From NCBI GenBank assembly GCA_002839415.1, contig PGXZ01000008.1:1-50922 (forward strand): a DNA stretch of 50,922 bases, written 5' to 3'. The translations under genes and the position numbers were made by a program. The notes beneath the pieces are model-generated. The model saw only the letters and a program-made list of their open reading frames with translations, was not told the origin of the DNA and made no database searches. Below, piece by piece: positions 1 through 10,071 of this stretch. This DNA is from Candidatus Saccharibacteria bacterium HGW-Saccharibacteria-1 (GTDB lineage: Bacteria; Patescibacteriota; Saccharimonadia; Saccharimonadales; Saccharimonadaceae). Positions within the stretch are counted from its first letter, which is position 1; the number at the start of each line of letters is the position of its first letter.

Positions 1-2
1 TT

Positions 3-116
3 GCAATTAAAGCCCCAAACCAAGCCGGCACCTATACCGAAGCCTTCTCTCCAATTGTTGATGGCAGGACTGTGTTTAGCAGTGGTGTTATGGCGTTTAA
101 ATTAAACATAAACTAA
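3..116 (+). CDS. C-terminal end of an Ig-like surface protein (partial)
   Basis: Only the last 37 codons are present; the gene enters from the left edge and stops with TAA. The reading NQAGTYTEAFSPIVDG resembles the final strands of the Ig-like (NBR1-type) domains found in secreted wall-associated proteins of Saccharibacteria, but this is recognition from memory. The other two frames are either closed or give unconvincing peptides. It is convergent with the next gene. The function cannot be determined from this fragment. Confidence 0.5.
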   Translation, partial: AIKAPNQAGTYTEAFSPIVDGRTVFSSGVMAFKLNIN

Positions 117-203
117 ATAATCTATATTATTCTAATTCAAAAAATACTATAGACCTAAGCTGTAATTCAAGTCTTTTGATTTATTAAATATAAAGAATTG
201 ACC

Positions 204-2486
204 TTATTTAGTATCAACAGAGGTAACCACTATATCCTTCAAAGCAACCTGTGTAATGCCAGGGTTGGTGCCATTACTATTTAAAACTTTTATAGTCACC
301 GGCTTAGAGGTGTCTATTTTTTCATAAAAGGATCCAGGCATAACACCTCGCGCAAAAACCTTATTATCCTGAGAGACGCTCCAGGTACCACCCGTAAATC
401 CTCCACCGGGCGTAGGTAATATCTTGGCGGAAAGATATGCCTCGCCAACCGTCGAGTGATTACTTCTATCAACAACGCTCAGCGTACCAGAGCCACCATA
501 CAACATCAGATATTCATCCTTGGTTTTAGGATCTATAAAGGCGGCATCTAAAAATGTACCCCATTTTAGCTTTACGAACATTGGGTCAATTTTTGCTTTT
601 TGCGCAGTCGTAACTTTATAGACGCAAATCGGACTACCATAATACTGAGATTCGCGCGTATTTATTTTATTATCATCTCTATAAACAAGGCTACCCCAAC
701 TTGGATTAAAACATGGTTTATTATGAGAAATAATAGTGTCAGCGCCGCTTAAAATCGAATAATTTATAGCTTCTTGTGAGTCAATATCACCCAACGCATT
801 GTGACTTCCAATTTCGTTATTAGTCAGTGGAGTGTTTAGGAGTTTCTTTTTATGAATAACCTGAGCAGTAGCAAAATCATAGCTTATGCTTAGTGGCCTA
901 TCTACAATCGGTAGCTCTGCAACAACTTTAATGTTTGATTGATTACTTAACCATGTATAGACCTTGGGCAGGTTATTAAAATCATAAGATGGTCGACTTG
1001 CAATCGTTGCGTATTCGGCCGCGACTAAAACAATCAGCAGAGCAGTTATTGAATATTCAAAAATATAGGATTTTTTTCTATTGGATATTTTATTTTTATG
1101 AATACTAATTAAAACAGACAGCGACATTCCAGCAACTACAGTAAATATTACATGTAGTGGCAAATAGAACCTAGCCATAACTCTCCACAGGGCAATATTA
1201 TAATGAAGCAATATTCCGCTTGGCATTATCAATCTGAAGCCAAAAACACTAATATGCGGCGGCATCATCCATATCATCAGAACGGGAATAGACACCAGAC
1301 TAAGCGCCATAATAAACAAGAAATTATTATTAAATTTATATTTTTTCAACGAACTGCTTTGCCGCCGAAAGATATATACTAATACGCAAGCCCCTCCAAT
1401 AGCTGACAATACAATAAGAGTGTAGCCGATATAAGTCATATTTTCCGACCCGTTTGAATGCTTGCTTTTGTATTCAATTAACTTTTGAAAATCTAAATTG
1501 TCTTTCAGAAACGGATTAAGCGCAGACGGCAAAAAGAAGTCAATAGGTCGGGTTGCATAAAAATCAATATCAAAAGCTATATTACCACGCGCTTTTGATA
1601 ACACACCGTCAATTTTAGAGCCTTGGCTGATTTGAGTGTACGCTATTGGGAGTATCATCACGACTAGCATTGCAAGAGATAATAAAAAGAACTTGATTTT
1701 ATGAACGATAACTTTCCAGCTACTATGCAACACTAGTTCGTATATCAAAGCCCCAAATACCAAGCATGCAACAAAAATTGTTGCAATTAACAAAAAATAA
1801 CCGTCAGTATAGTAAGCAAGCGCTATCATCAGAGCTAATATAAAAGACCTAGTTACTGATGGCTTTTTCCAGAAACCAATAAACGCACCCAATATAAGAA
1901 CAAACACAACGCTAAATATATAAGTTAAATGTGAACTAGATTTCATTATATGATAAGGCATAAAAGTAGCCGCAAACCCAGAGAAAAAAGCTACAGGAAT
2001 GTTATTGACCAATTTTTTCATTAACCAGTACATTGCAATAGCACAACTCCAAAACCCAAAAAAAGTCACAATATTCAAACCCATAACCGGACCAAATAGT
2101 TTAGATAAAACCCAAAGTGGCATTATAACCGCAGTATATGTGATTTGGGTTGGGTTTTGCAGATTTTCACCATTAGGATAATTTGCCATATCCGTACTGC
2201 CAAAGGTTGGTATATTATCACTATCAACAGTATTGAACCACAAAAAACCAGCAGTCCCATCTCCAGGACCTTCAACAAAAAGCTGATGCGTTCCGTTTAA
2301 TATAGTAAAATTCGTATAGAAGAGAGTTAAAAGTACAAAAACAAAAGACAAAATAATATATTCGAATACACTACCGTTTAATAAATTACGGCGCTTCATT
2401 ACAAACAAGCATATCTTATTGAATATGTTTTTCAATTTAAATAAGCCGTTAAGGTTTATTTCTTTATTTTTTACCATTAAAACCAT
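204..2486 (-). CDS. Polytopic membrane protein, probable GT-C type glycosyltransferase
   Basis: About 760 residues with roughly ten or more hydrophobic segments in the first two thirds and a soluble, probably extracytoplasmic C-terminal domain of about 250 residues. The first loop after the leading membrane segment has an acidic GPGDG stretch, the usual place for catalytic acids in polyprenyl-phosphate-sugar-dependent GT-C enzymes. That assignment is inferred from topology and from the neighbouring flippase and GtrB-type genes. I start it at the ATG at 2486 because a TATATT box lies 8 nt upstream. A longer reading from 2552 would run into the divergent flippase gene. ATGs at 2477 and 2399 are alternatives. 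Confidence 0.6.
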   Translation of the reverse strand: MVLMVKNKEINLNGLFKLKNIFNKICLFVMKRRNLLNGSVFEYIILSFVFVLLTLFYTNFTILNGTHQLFVEGPGDGTAGFLWFNTVDSDNIPTFGSTDMANYPNGENLQNPTQITYTAVIMPLWVLSKLFGPVMGLNIVTFFGFWSCAIAMYWLMKKLVNNIPVAFFSGFAATFMPYHIMKSSSHLTYIFSVVFVLILGAFIGFWKKPSVTRSFILALMIALAYYTDGYFLLIATIFVACLVFGALIYELVLHSSWKVIVHKIKFFLLSLAMLVVMILPIAYTQISQGSKIDGVLSKARGNIAFDIDFYATRPIDFFLPSALNPFLKDNLDFQKLIEYKSKHSNGSENMTYIGYTLIVLSAIGGACVLVYIFRRQSSSLKKYKFNNNFLFIMALSLVSIPVLMIWMMPPHISVFGFRLIMPSGILLHYNIALWRVMARFYLPLHVIFTVVAGMSLSVLISIHKNKISNRKKSYIFEYSITALLIVLVAAEYATIASRPSYDFNNLPKVYTWLSNQSNIKVVAELPIVDRPLSISYDFATAQVIHKKKLLNTPLTNNEIGSHNALGDIDSQEAINYSILSGADTIISHNKPCFNPSWGSLVYRDDNKINTRESQYYGSPICVYKVTTAQKAKIDPMFVKLKWGTFLDAAFIDPKTKDEYLMLYGGSGTLSVVDRSNHSTVGEAYLSAKILPTPGGGFTGGTWSVSQDNKVFARGVMPGSFYEKIDTSKPVTIKVLNSNGTNPGITQVALKDIVVTSVDTK

Positions 2487-2500
2487 TATACTTAAATATA
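2487..2500. promoter_or_regulatory. Overlapping divergent leaderless promoters
   Basis: TATACT (2487-2492) lies 8 nt before the plus-strand ATG at 2501. On the other strand TATATT (complement of 2495-2500) lies 8 nt before the minus-strand ATG at 2486. The two start codons are separated by only 14 nt and neither has a Shine-Dalgarno motif, so each transcript would begin at or next to its AUG. Confidence 0.5.
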
Positions 2501-3766
2501 ATGAATAACAAAACACAGTCATCCAAGCCAGAGTCCGCCCAATCACTAACAATCAAGGATTCGATAATATTCTACGGACTTTCAATGGCGGCTTCGCTTT
2601 TCAATTTCCTATATTACCCAGTAATGGCTCGCATGGTTCCAGCTAATATATATGGAGAGATCCAATTTTTGGTTGCACTACTATTTCAAGTGTCCACTAT
2701 TTTTATGGCATTGAATGTAATCACGATTATTTTATCAGTAAAATATTGCCACTCATCAGACTTATTAAAAAATAAGATTACAATGCTATCAACCCTATTT
2801 AACATCATAACTTTCATAAGCACTATTTCACTCATAGTTATACTGTTTTTAGGAGGTAATTCACTCCACTTCAACTCACCGATTTCTTTCATAATGCTTG
2901 GAGTGGCGGCCGTGTCTACGGTACCTTTTACGATTGGCATTGGCAAACTCCAGGGACAAGGAAAGTACATTGAAGCCGGTGTAATGAATATGGTTGGCTC
3001 ATTTATAAAATTTGCCGCTTCGATACTGTTTGTTATTCTTGGTCTTAAAACCCCAGGGGCTATATTGGGCATTGCAGTTGGTCAACTTTCAGCCGTCGCT
3101 ATTGCGATTATTCTCGGTAAATTGGTTTTCTCTGAATTGTTTTCACTGAACATTAGCAATATAAATATGCTAAAAATTGATAAAAAACTAATATTAAGTA
3201 CGGGTATTTGTGTTTTAATAGTTAATCTGCTTTCGGTCGTTGACACGATCGTAGCAAAAACAGTTCTTTCACCACGTGACGCCGGTATTTACGCCGGAAT
3301 CGCAACCCTGGCAAAGATCGCGCTTTATGTAGTTAGCCCCCTAATGTGGATGATAATTCCCGCAGCAGCGACCTTAGATAAGCAACATAGTCAAGTGAAA
3401 AAAATATTTATAGTGGCACTAGCTCTTTGCCTCATGCTGACTATTGGCTATATTACATTTACCGATCTAACTATTAACTTTATTATTGGCGAAAAATTTA
3501 TCGAAATGGAAAACCTGCTAGTATATGCAACAATCGCTATGAGCCTGTTAGCCTTATCGTCAATGTCAAACATCATATTAGCGGCACGCGGAAAATACAA
3601 AAACCTAATTATACAAACCGTAATAATGACCACACCAGTTATTATTACCCTGTTATTCATCGACAATCTTAACGTCTATTTAATACTAACCGCTCAACTT
3701 ATTTCAGGAGCACTCGGGATGATATACTACTATATAGTATATCTATTTAAACGGAAGCAATCATGA
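2501..3766 (+). CDS. Oligosaccharide flippase family protein (Wzx-like, MOP superfamily)
   Basis: 421 residues with about 12 predicted membrane helices, beginning after a short polar N-terminus (SIIFYGLSMAASLFNFLYYP...), the usual length and architecture of polysaccharide flippases that move lipid-linked sugars across the cytoplasmic membrane. Its stop overlaps the next ATG in ATGA, so it is translationally coupled to a GtrB-type glycosyltransferase. This supports a role in making lipid-linked surface glycan. The start at 2501 fits a -10 box 8 nt upstream without an SD. Substrate cannot be told from sequence. Confidence 0.85.
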   Translation: MNNKTQSSKPESAQSLTIKDSIIFYGLSMAASLFNFLYYPVMARMVPANIYGEIQFLVALLFQVSTIFMALNVITIILSVKYCHSSDLLKNKITMLSTLFNIITFISTISLIVILFLGGNSLHFNSPISFIMLGVAAVSTVPFTIGIGKLQGQGKYIEAGVMNMVGSFIKFAASILFVILGLKTPGAILGIAVGQLSAVAIAIILGKLVFSELFSLNISNINMLKIDKKLILSTGICVLIVNLLSVVDTIVAKTVLSPRDAGIYAGIATLAKIALYVVSPLMWMIIPAAATLDKQHSQVKKIFIVALALCLMLTIGYITFTDLTINFIIGEKFIEMENLLVYATIAMSLLALSSMSNIILAARGKYKNLIIQTVIMTTPVIITLLFIDNLNVYLILTAQLISGALGMIYYYIVYLFKRKQS

Positions 3767-4746
3767 CTGGACTAAAAACACTAAGTATTATCTCTCCTGT
3801 CTATAACGAACAAGATGGTATTGAATGGTTTCACAAGGAACTATGTTTATCCTTAAAAAAATTTATCAAGTGCTATGAAATTGAAATAATATACATCAAT
3901 GACGGCAGTAGCGATGGTTCACTTAGCAAGCTACAATCTTTACAGCCCTCAAATGGTATTAATATCAAGTTGATAGACCTATCAAGAAATTTCGGCAAGG
4001 AGGCCGCTCTTAGTGCTGGTATAGCAAATGCGTCAGGCGACGCCGCATTGACAATTGACTCAGATGGACAACATCCATTCAAACAAATAAGTAAATTCCT
4101 AAAGAAATGGGAAGACGGAGCCGAGGTAGTTGTCGGCGTTAGGCGAACCAACAAAAAAGAAGGTATCGTAAAAAAATATGGTTCAAAAATATTTTATAAA
4201 TTATTTAATAAACTCACAAATACCACTTTAATACCCGGCTCGACAGATTTTAGGCTGATCGACAGGAAAGTAATAGATGAATTCATAAAACTAGAAGAAA
4301 GGAATCGCATTACGCGCGGTCTTATTGACTGGCTTGGTTTTAATCGTGAATACGTATATTTTGACGCAAACGAAAGACAGTTCGGAACAGCTGGCTACAC
4401 ATTTAAAAAACTCGCTGAGCTTGCGGTCAACACGTTCGTATCACTAAGCGCCGTACCGTTGTTTATGTCGGGGTATATAGGGGTGCTGTTTATATTTCTC
4501 AGCTTGGCATCTAGTTTATTTATATTTATCGAACAATTTTTGCTTGGCGACCCAATGCACATAGCCATATCAGGGTCTGCCATACTTGGATTCCTAACGC
4601 TTTTCTTGATAGGCATTGTTTTAACCGCCCAAGGCTTAATGGGAGTATATATATCACGCCTACTGGCCGAAGGCCAAAACCGACCACTTTATGTGATTCG
4701 CAAGGAAACGGAAGTAAATAGTAATCTTAATTCATCGATAAAATAA
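3763..4746 (+). CDS. Family 2 glycosyltransferase, polyprenyl-phosphate type (GtrB/DPM1-like)
   Basis: 327 residues. The GT-A domain shows SPVYNEQDG near the N-terminus, NDGSSDG (46-52) and the metal-binding DSDGQHP (99-105). Two C-terminal membrane helices (about 229-253 and 263-292) follow, as in GtrB enzymes that transfer a sugar from a nucleotide donor to undecaprenyl phosphate on the cytoplasmic face. It overlaps the flippase by 4 nt and is followed 2 nt later by a GT4 gene, so the three form an operon. The sugar is unknown. A second related enzyme is at 17209, there paired with a GtrA. Confidence 0.88.
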   Translation: MTGLKTLSIISPVYNEQDGIEWFHKELCLSLKKFIKCYEIEIIYINDGSSDGSLSKLQSLQPSNGINIKLIDLSRNFGKEAALSAGIANASGDAALTIDSDGQHPFKQISKFLKKWEDGAEVVVGVRRTNKKEGIVKKYGSKIFYKLFNKLTNTTLIPGSTDFRLIDRKVIDEFIKLEERNRITRGLIDWLGFNREYVYFDANERQFGTAGYTFKKLAELAVNTFVSLSAVPLFMSGYIGVLFIFLSLASSLFIFIEQFLLGDPMHIAISGSAILGFLTLFLIGIVLTAQGLMGVYISRLLAEGQNRPLYVIRKETEVNSNLNSSIK

Positions 4747-4748
4747 TC

Positions 4749-5849
4749 ATGAATATTATTTGGTTTTCCTGGAAAGATAGACAGCACCCTCAAGCGGGCG
4801 GTGCCGAAACCGTTTCTGGTGAGATAATGGATAGATTATCAAAAGACGGTCACAAAATAAAACACATCACAGCAACCTACCACGGTGCTAAAAACACAGA
4901 AATTCGAGATGGTGTTGAAATATTCAGAAATGGCGGTAAATTTACCGTTTACTTTAAGGCAAGAGAGATATACAAAAAGATAGCCACAGACCAGGTAACC
5001 CTTATTATTGACGAAATGAACACTATACCTTTTATAGCGTCAATATATACAAAATCCGACAAAAAAGCTCTACTAGCCTATCAACTAGCCCGCAAAGTAT
5101 GGTTTTATCAAATGCCGTTCCCAATATCATACATTGGCTACATGCTCGAACCAGTGATGTTGCGTTTTGTATCAAAAAAATATCCACTAAGCCTCACCGA
5201 ATCAAATAGTTCAAAAATCGATATGGAGAAATATGGATTCAAAAATACTAAAATCTTTCGCGTCGGAATGGAACTCCAGCCTGTCAATAAATTAAGTACG
5301 AAAAAGAACCGCAATTTAATACTATCTCTTGGCGCAGTAAGGCCAATGAAGCGAACACTCGACGCAGTTAAGGCTTTTGAAGTTGCCCGCGACAAGGAAC
5401 CTTCCCTAAAAATGATAATTGCAGGTGATACAAGTACTAAATATGCAAAAAAAGTAATAAACTACAGTCTAAAATCACGCCACTCTGATGCAATTAACAT
5501 ATTAGGTCGTGTATCTATAGATCAAAAAATCAAACTAATGCAGGAAGCCGCCCTTATAATCGTTACCTCAATTAAAGAAGGCTGGGGGTTAATTGTAACC
5601 GAAGCGAACAGTCAAGGTACACCAGCAGTCGTCTATGACGTCGATGGCCTAAGAGATAGTGTTCGCAACAACAACACCGGCCTGCTTTGTAAAAACGGCG
5701 ATACAATCGATGCTGGCAATAAAATACTTGAGCTGATAAAAGACGAGAAGAAGTACGAAGAATATCGAAATAACGCATGGCAATGGAGTAAAGAATTTAC
5801 TTTTGATAACTCGTATGCGGACTTTAAAAAAATTATCGGCATCAAATAA
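4749..5849 (+). CDS. Family 4 glycosyltransferase (GT-B fold)
   Basis: 366 residues. The N-terminus has the glycine-rich acceptor loop HPQAGGAETVSGEIM. The C-terminal half has the donor-site EX7E pattern EGWGLIVTE followed by SQGTPAVVYDVDGL, typical of retaining GT4 enzymes. It starts 2 nt after the preceding GtrB-like stop and is the last gene of a three-gene plus-strand operon. A cytoplasmic enzyme building the glycan that the upstream flippase or exporter moves is the simplest reading. Donor and acceptor are unknown. It converges on the next gene with about 105 nt between them. Confidence 0.85.
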   Translation: MNIIWFSWKDRQHPQAGGAETVSGEIMDRLSKDGHKIKHITATYHGAKNTEIRDGVEIFRNGGKFTVYFKAREIYKKIATDQVTLIIDEMNTIPFIASIYTKSDKKALLAYQLARKVWFYQMPFPISYIGYMLEPVMLRFVSKKYPLSLTESNSSKIDMEKYGFKNTKIFRVGMELQPVNKLSTKKNRNLILSLGAVRPMKRTLDAVKAFEVARDKEPSLKMIIAGDTSTKYAKKVINYSLKSRHSDAINILGRVSIDQKIKLMQEAALIIVTSIKEGWGLIVTEANSQGTPAVVYDVDGLRDSVRNNNTGLLCKNGDTIDAGNKILELIKDEKKYEEYRNNAWQWSKEFTFDNSYADFKKIIGIK

Positions 5850-5954
5850 CCGCCGCCAACCTAGACAGGATAATAAGTGATCGCACCTATCACAATCAAA
5901 CACAACAAACTAATTGTGTAAATTAACCTAAGTATTTAATATAGATTTTTTAAG

Positions 5955-7214
5955 TTATTTTTTACTAATTTTTGAGACAAACCCACTAACAACCTGATAC
6001 ATGTCAAACCAAGAAGTTTGACGGTAATTAGATGAAATTTGCTCTTCCTTCTTTAATCTAGCGTCCGGATCAAGGTATTTAATTATACAATCCAAAATCT
6101 CGCCAGTGTTATATGGTGAAAAATAATCAATTAAATCACCTGCAATTTCTGGCATTGAAGACGTGTTAGATGACAAACAAAGCTTTCCATAAGAAAGAGC
6201 TTCTGCAATTGGCATACCCCAGCCTTCATAAAAAGACGGAAAAACGGTAAATAAACAATTTTTATATAACCAACTAAGCTCATTATCATCAATATTATTA
6301 AGTAGAATTATATTTTCCTGCGCATCTAAGTCGTGCTTCATAATATAGCGAATATCATCCGTCAACCAACCATCTCTTCCGACTATTACAATTTTCGGTA
6401 AATCAACACCTCTTCGCTTCGCCTCCTTAAGGGCATAAAAAAAAGCTGCGTGATTCTTACGACCCTCCACCGTACTAACAGATAAAATGAAGTTATCACC
6501 AACAACATCACTTAACGACTTCTCTTTTGCAACACTGCCGGTATTTATACCTTCGCCTATACGAACAACCTGAATCTTTGGTTTATTTTTAATGCCATGC
6601 TGTTGCATGAATTTTCTTACATCACTTGCTGTCGATTCTGAAATTGCAAGTATACCCTCTGAGATTGAATAAACTTTTTTGTTATATTCCGTAAAGGTCT
6701 CTGGTAACCATTCAACAACATAACCTGGGAAAAAACTTGGTATCAAATCAAACGCAAAATGAACTAGTTTAAACCTATTTTTAAGCTTAAGACTTTCAAG
6801 GTCATTTATAAAATTACCAACCCAAATACCACCCATTATCAAAATAGTATCATCACTACCAAAAACACACTCACAATCCGTGGTTTCAACTGGTTTAATA
6901 GAATTACGTGCCCTAACAACCTTACTAGACAAAGAAGCTGGCATTTTCTTTAATAAGTAACCATCTAACCGGCTAATTAGCGGTCGCAATTTGGTTGATC
7001 CGTCCTTGCTACCACCAACAATGCCGGATTTAACTATGTCATCGGGATTAAACTCGACTTCAAAAAACCCACGCAAATCCTCTTTGTAAACAAAAAAATG
7101 AACATTATCATTAGATTCAATGTATTGTTTGGATATATTATATTGAATCCTCTGGATGCCGGTCAGATTTCCTCGCCAATTCAAAAAATCCGTAAGATCA
7201 ATCCATATTTTCAT
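5955..7214 (-). CDS. Family 4 glycosyltransferase, possible rhamnosyl/mannosyltransferase
   Basis: 419 residues. An N-terminal TGIQRIQYNI segment and a C-terminal EX7E motif (EGWGMPIAE) followed by SYGKLCLSSNTSSMPE mark a retaining GT4 enzyme. The layout recalls the WbpY/WbpZ/WbdB class that elongates D-rhamnan or mannan O-chains, but that specificity is inferred from the locus (gmd, rmd-like and Wzm/Wzt genes nearby), not from residues. It overlaps the upstream 790-residue gene by 4 nt (ATGA) and is the last gene of that three-gene minus-strand operon. Confidence 0.82.
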   Translation of the reverse strand: MKIWIDLTDFLNWRGNLTGIQRIQYNISKQYIESNDNVHFFVYKEDLRGFFEVEFNPDDIVKSGIVGGSKDGSTKLRPLISRLDGYLLKKMPASLSSKVVRARNSIKPVETTDCECVFGSDDTILIMGGIWVGNFINDLESLKLKNRFKLVHFAFDLIPSFFPGYVVEWLPETFTEYNKKVYSISEGILAISESTASDVRKFMQQHGIKNKPKIQVVRIGEGINTGSVAKEKSLSDVVGDNFILSVSTVEGRKNHAAFFYALKEAKRRGVDLPKIVIVGRDGWLTDDIRYIMKHDLDAQENIILLNNIDDNELSWLYKNCLFTVFPSFYEGWGMPIAEALSYGKLCLSSNTSSMPEIAGDLIDYFSPYNTGEILDCIIKYLDPDARLKKEEQISSNYRQTSWFDMYQVVSGFVSKISKK

Positions 7215-9583
7215 GACGTTTCATCCTTCGATAAATTAACTTCCTTATACAAATCCAACAACTGCGGTGCTTTCTTGATGTTACCCGACTTTAATTGTTT
7301 TGAAATTAACATTTTATTCTCATTTCCAGATTCGATTAACTTTAATAACCCTTCTGCATAACGCCTGTGGGTATGTATTTCTTTAAGATACTGTATTGCT
7401 CTACCAGAAATTTTTGCAAGTTTTTCGGAATTCGACTTTAAATCAAGCAAAACCTTAGGCACCTGATCTTCAGACTCTACTTTTATAACAGCGTCGTCAG
7501 GAAGCTCAGAATACCAACCCACATTCCTAACAATAACAACAACCCCTTGTCTCATAGCTTCTAGGGTGGATAATGACGTCTCGCCCTGATATTTCATCCT
7601 ATAATTAACAAATATATCAAGCTTGGTCATGCTATTTAGAAAATCAAAATCAGTCAAATTAGTTGCAACTGTCAGGTTCGAATAATTCTTTAGCCTGTCA
7701 ATAGTTTCTCTGTTAGCGTAATTATAGCCAAACAATCTAAGGCTGCAATCGTTAAAAACAGCATTATTTGCCAGCGATTCAATAACCTCAATACCTTTAA
7801 TGTCAGCAATAATACCAGCTAGCCCAATCGTTAGGTTCTTATAATTATGAGGCGGCGACATAGACGAGCATTGTGTAGCTAGGTCAACGTTAATAATTGG
7901 CGTATCATCAATAATAATTTCATTTAATGCCTTTGCGGCATACTCTGAGTGCGTCAAGATTCCAAGTTGAGAATTTGCAACAGAACATAAATGAGAACTT
8001 AAATTAGACGAGCTAGCATCGGTTATAGTCGCCTCTAAGTTTTTTCTGTCTAACGAAATAATACCACGTTCGCACATAACCCTATACGCTTCGCTGATAT
8101 TAGTGTCATGCAAAATAGCATAACCAGGCATATATAAGCTATTACAAATACTTTCGATATGATAATCACTATTGCCAATGTGATAAACCACGGCATCATA
8201 TTGACTATATTTTTCGACACTAAAACTATCCGCCCGGTAGTAATTGGCGACATACTGCAAATAATTTGGCCTTGTCGGTGAATAGAATGGTGCTTGCTCG
8301 GCGTAATAATCAATATCAAAATATTCACTCATTACTGAATGGCTCTCGGCTACAACCTTACCGACAGCGGACATACCATCTGGTGCTGGCGTGAATATTG
8401 CAATCCGTTTGCGCGCTAGTGTAGTCTTTTCCTTAGTACCACCCACAGCCTTAACTAGCCGCTTCGCGGTCTGGTCCCAGCTATAATGCTTTAATATGGA
8501 CCTATACTTTAAGGTCGGAACATCACGATCATCGGTGCCTAGCGCCCGTGTAAGCGCGTCAGCAATAGAATGTTGGTTTTCATGCTCACAATAATAGAAA
8601 GCGTCATCCGATATCTCTTTAAACACGTTCAAAGACGAACAAACCACACGCTTACCGGCTAAAACCCCCTCTAAAATAGGTAATCCCAAGCCTTCACTTT
8701 CAGGCACAAACAAAACCGCCTGACACTTATCATAAAGCCAATCGAGCTCAGCTTCTTTCACGTTGCCGGTAAATATAATGTTATCCGAGAACACACCCAA
8801 ACGACTGCGCTCATTCTTGTGGATTTTTGATGTTATAACCAGTTTATAATCTTGATCCTGGCAACTTCTAAACTCCTCAAAACCAAGCACCGCCCTTAAG
8901 TTGTTTTTACGAGGATCATCACTAGTTGGCATCAAAACAAATTTACTATCACCATCGAAACCATCTAATTCTAGTAATTCTGATGACGATTTTATTGGTG
9001 CTCCGTCAATAGACACAATACGCTCGCCGGGTATACCCAAATATATAATCAAATCATCACGTACAGACTTGGATATTGTCAATATCTTGTCAGCCTCAAA
9101 TATCAATGAAAATCGTTTTAAATAATTATCAAATTGCATTAAAGATTTATACCTCAAATGATACAAGTAAGGTATAAGGTCATAGAATATCAGCAACTTA
9201 TTAGCATCATCAGGAAACGCGACAGCAATCGGCTCCTGGAATGGTGATATTACAAGGAAGTCTATATTGGTATTGTCAGATTTAATTTCCGAGATATAGC
9301 TATTTATTTCCTTTTTATTACGAGCCGCCGCCAACTCAAGTTTTATTTTTTGAGTATCTAATAAATCAAGCCTAACAACCTCCACTCCTGGGAATAAATT
9401 GTATAAATCTTCGCTACAAATATTATTTATGTGTAAATTCTTGCTTAGAATTATTTGGATTTTACTGTAATGACTTTGCTTTATCAAAGATTTTATCAAA
9501 AACTCCGAATATCTGCCCATGCCACGATCTTTTGCGTCAGTTTGAAATAATTGACCGTCAATGACTAGTATATTTTTTAACAT
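7211..9583 (-). CDS. Bifunctional glycosyltransferase with two GT4 domains
   Basis: 790 residues, about double a single GT4. The N-terminal half opens with VIDGQLFQT...RGMGRY and has its donor motif EGLGLPILEG. The second half begins after a basic linker near residue 390 (RKRIAIFTPAPDGMSAVGKV) and has GETSLSTLEAMRQG in the equivalent place. Two-domain GT4 proteins such as WbdA polymerise O-chains by alternating linkages, and a similar role is plausible here. In the second domain the usual EX7E first acid reads GE-T-S, so its activity may differ. The start follows the upstream coiled-coil gene by 4 nt, without a clear SD. Confidence 0.82.
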   Translation of the reverse strand: MLKNILVIDGQLFQTDAKDRGMGRYSEFLIKSLIKQSHYSKIQIILSKNLHINNICSEDLYNLFPGVEVVRLDLLDTQKIKLELAAARNKKEINSYISEIKSDNTNIDFLVISPFQEPIAVAFPDDANKLLIFYDLIPYLYHLRYKSLMQFDNYLKRFSLIFEADKILTISKSVRDDLIIYLGIPGERIVSIDGAPIKSSSELLELDGFDGDSKFVLMPTSDDPRKNNLRAVLGFEEFRSCQDQDYKLVITSKIHKNERSRLGVFSDNIIFTGNVKEAELDWLYDKCQAVLFVPESEGLGLPILEGVLAGKRVVCSSLNVFKEISDDAFYYCEHENQHSIADALTRALGTDDRDVPTLKYRSILKHYSWDQTAKRLVKAVGGTKEKTTLARKRIAIFTPAPDGMSAVGKVVAESHSVMSEYFDIDYYAEQAPFYSPTRPNYLQYVANYYRADSFSVEKYSQYDAVVYHIGNSDYHIESICNSLYMPGYAILHDTNISEAYRVMCERGIISLDRKNLEATITDASSSNLSSHLCSVANSQLGILTHSEYAAKALNEIIIDDTPIINVDLATQCSSMSPPHNYKNLTIGLAGIIADIKGIEVIESLANNAVFNDCSLRLFGYNYANRETIDRLKNYSNLTVATNLTDFDFLNSMTKLDIFVNYRMKYQGETSLSTLEAMRQGVVVIVRNVGWYSELPDDAVIKVESEDQVPKVLLDLKSNSEKLAKISGRAIQYLKEIHTHRRYAEGLLKLIESGNENKMLISKQLKSGNIKKAPQLLDLYKEVNLSKDETS

Positions 9584-9587
9584 AAAA

Positions 9588-10064
9588 TTAAATATCCTTT
9601 TTCCTTAACTTCGATATGGCACCAAATATACCAAAGGCAAAACCGCGCATAATTCTATACAATTTAGCAATTATCCTATAATTCAATTTCAGTGAATTTT
9701 TCGATACTTTACTTTTATATACAAAAAACTCCTGGGTATCGTATTTCTTTGCAGCTTCTAATAATTGAGCATAAGATTCGTCACCGCTTAGTCTAATTGG
9801 CGGCGATAGTTGATGAACTTTTTTTACTTTTTGACCCTTACGGTTAAAGGTCGTCATTATCTTATCGTCAGTCTTGTGGAATAATTTACGCGCCAGAGTT
9901 CGTATAGATTCTTCACCTTGCAATTGAAGTTGAAGGTCATTTATGTGCGCACTTAAAGTGGCGACTTCATGTTCTTTTTTAGACAACTCTAAAATACATT
10001 CGTTGTGTTGGTTTTGTAACTCAGTGATGCGACGCTCAAGATCAAGGCTGCTTTTTTCAGTCAT
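9588..10064 (-). CDS. Coiled-coil protein of the glycan operon, function unknown
   Basis: 158 residues. Residues about 5-55 are a heptad-rich coiled coil (LERRITELQNQHNECILEL...). A basic middle and a hydrophobic, amphipathic C-terminal stretch (about 128-150) suitable for membrane contact follow. It leads the operon ending in two GT4 genes. I do not recognise a family. In WbdD-type systems a coiled coil acts as a molecular ruler for chain length and recruits the polymerase to the membrane. A similar scaffold role here is only a hypothesis from position and shape. The start has a TACAAT box 7 nt upstream and no SD. Confidence 0.7.
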   Translation of the reverse strand: MTEKSSLDLERRITELQNQHNECILELSKKEHEVATLSAHINDLQLQLQGEESIRTLARKLFHKTDDKIMTTFNRKGQKVKKVHQLSPPIRLSGDESYAQLLEAAKKYDTQEFFVYKSKVSKNSLKLNYRIIAKLYRIMRGFAFGIFGAISKLRKKDI

Positions 10065-10071
10065 AGTCTAT

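Noticed and set aside
5572-5903. Overlapping minus-strand frames at the end of the GT4 gene at 4749
   Set aside because: Three mutually overlapping frames opposite a clear glycosyltransferase; not credible as genes.
5850-5954. Possible terminator between convergent glycosyltransferase genes
   Set aside because: Only a 5-bp GTGAT/ATCAC stem with no T-run; too weak to call.
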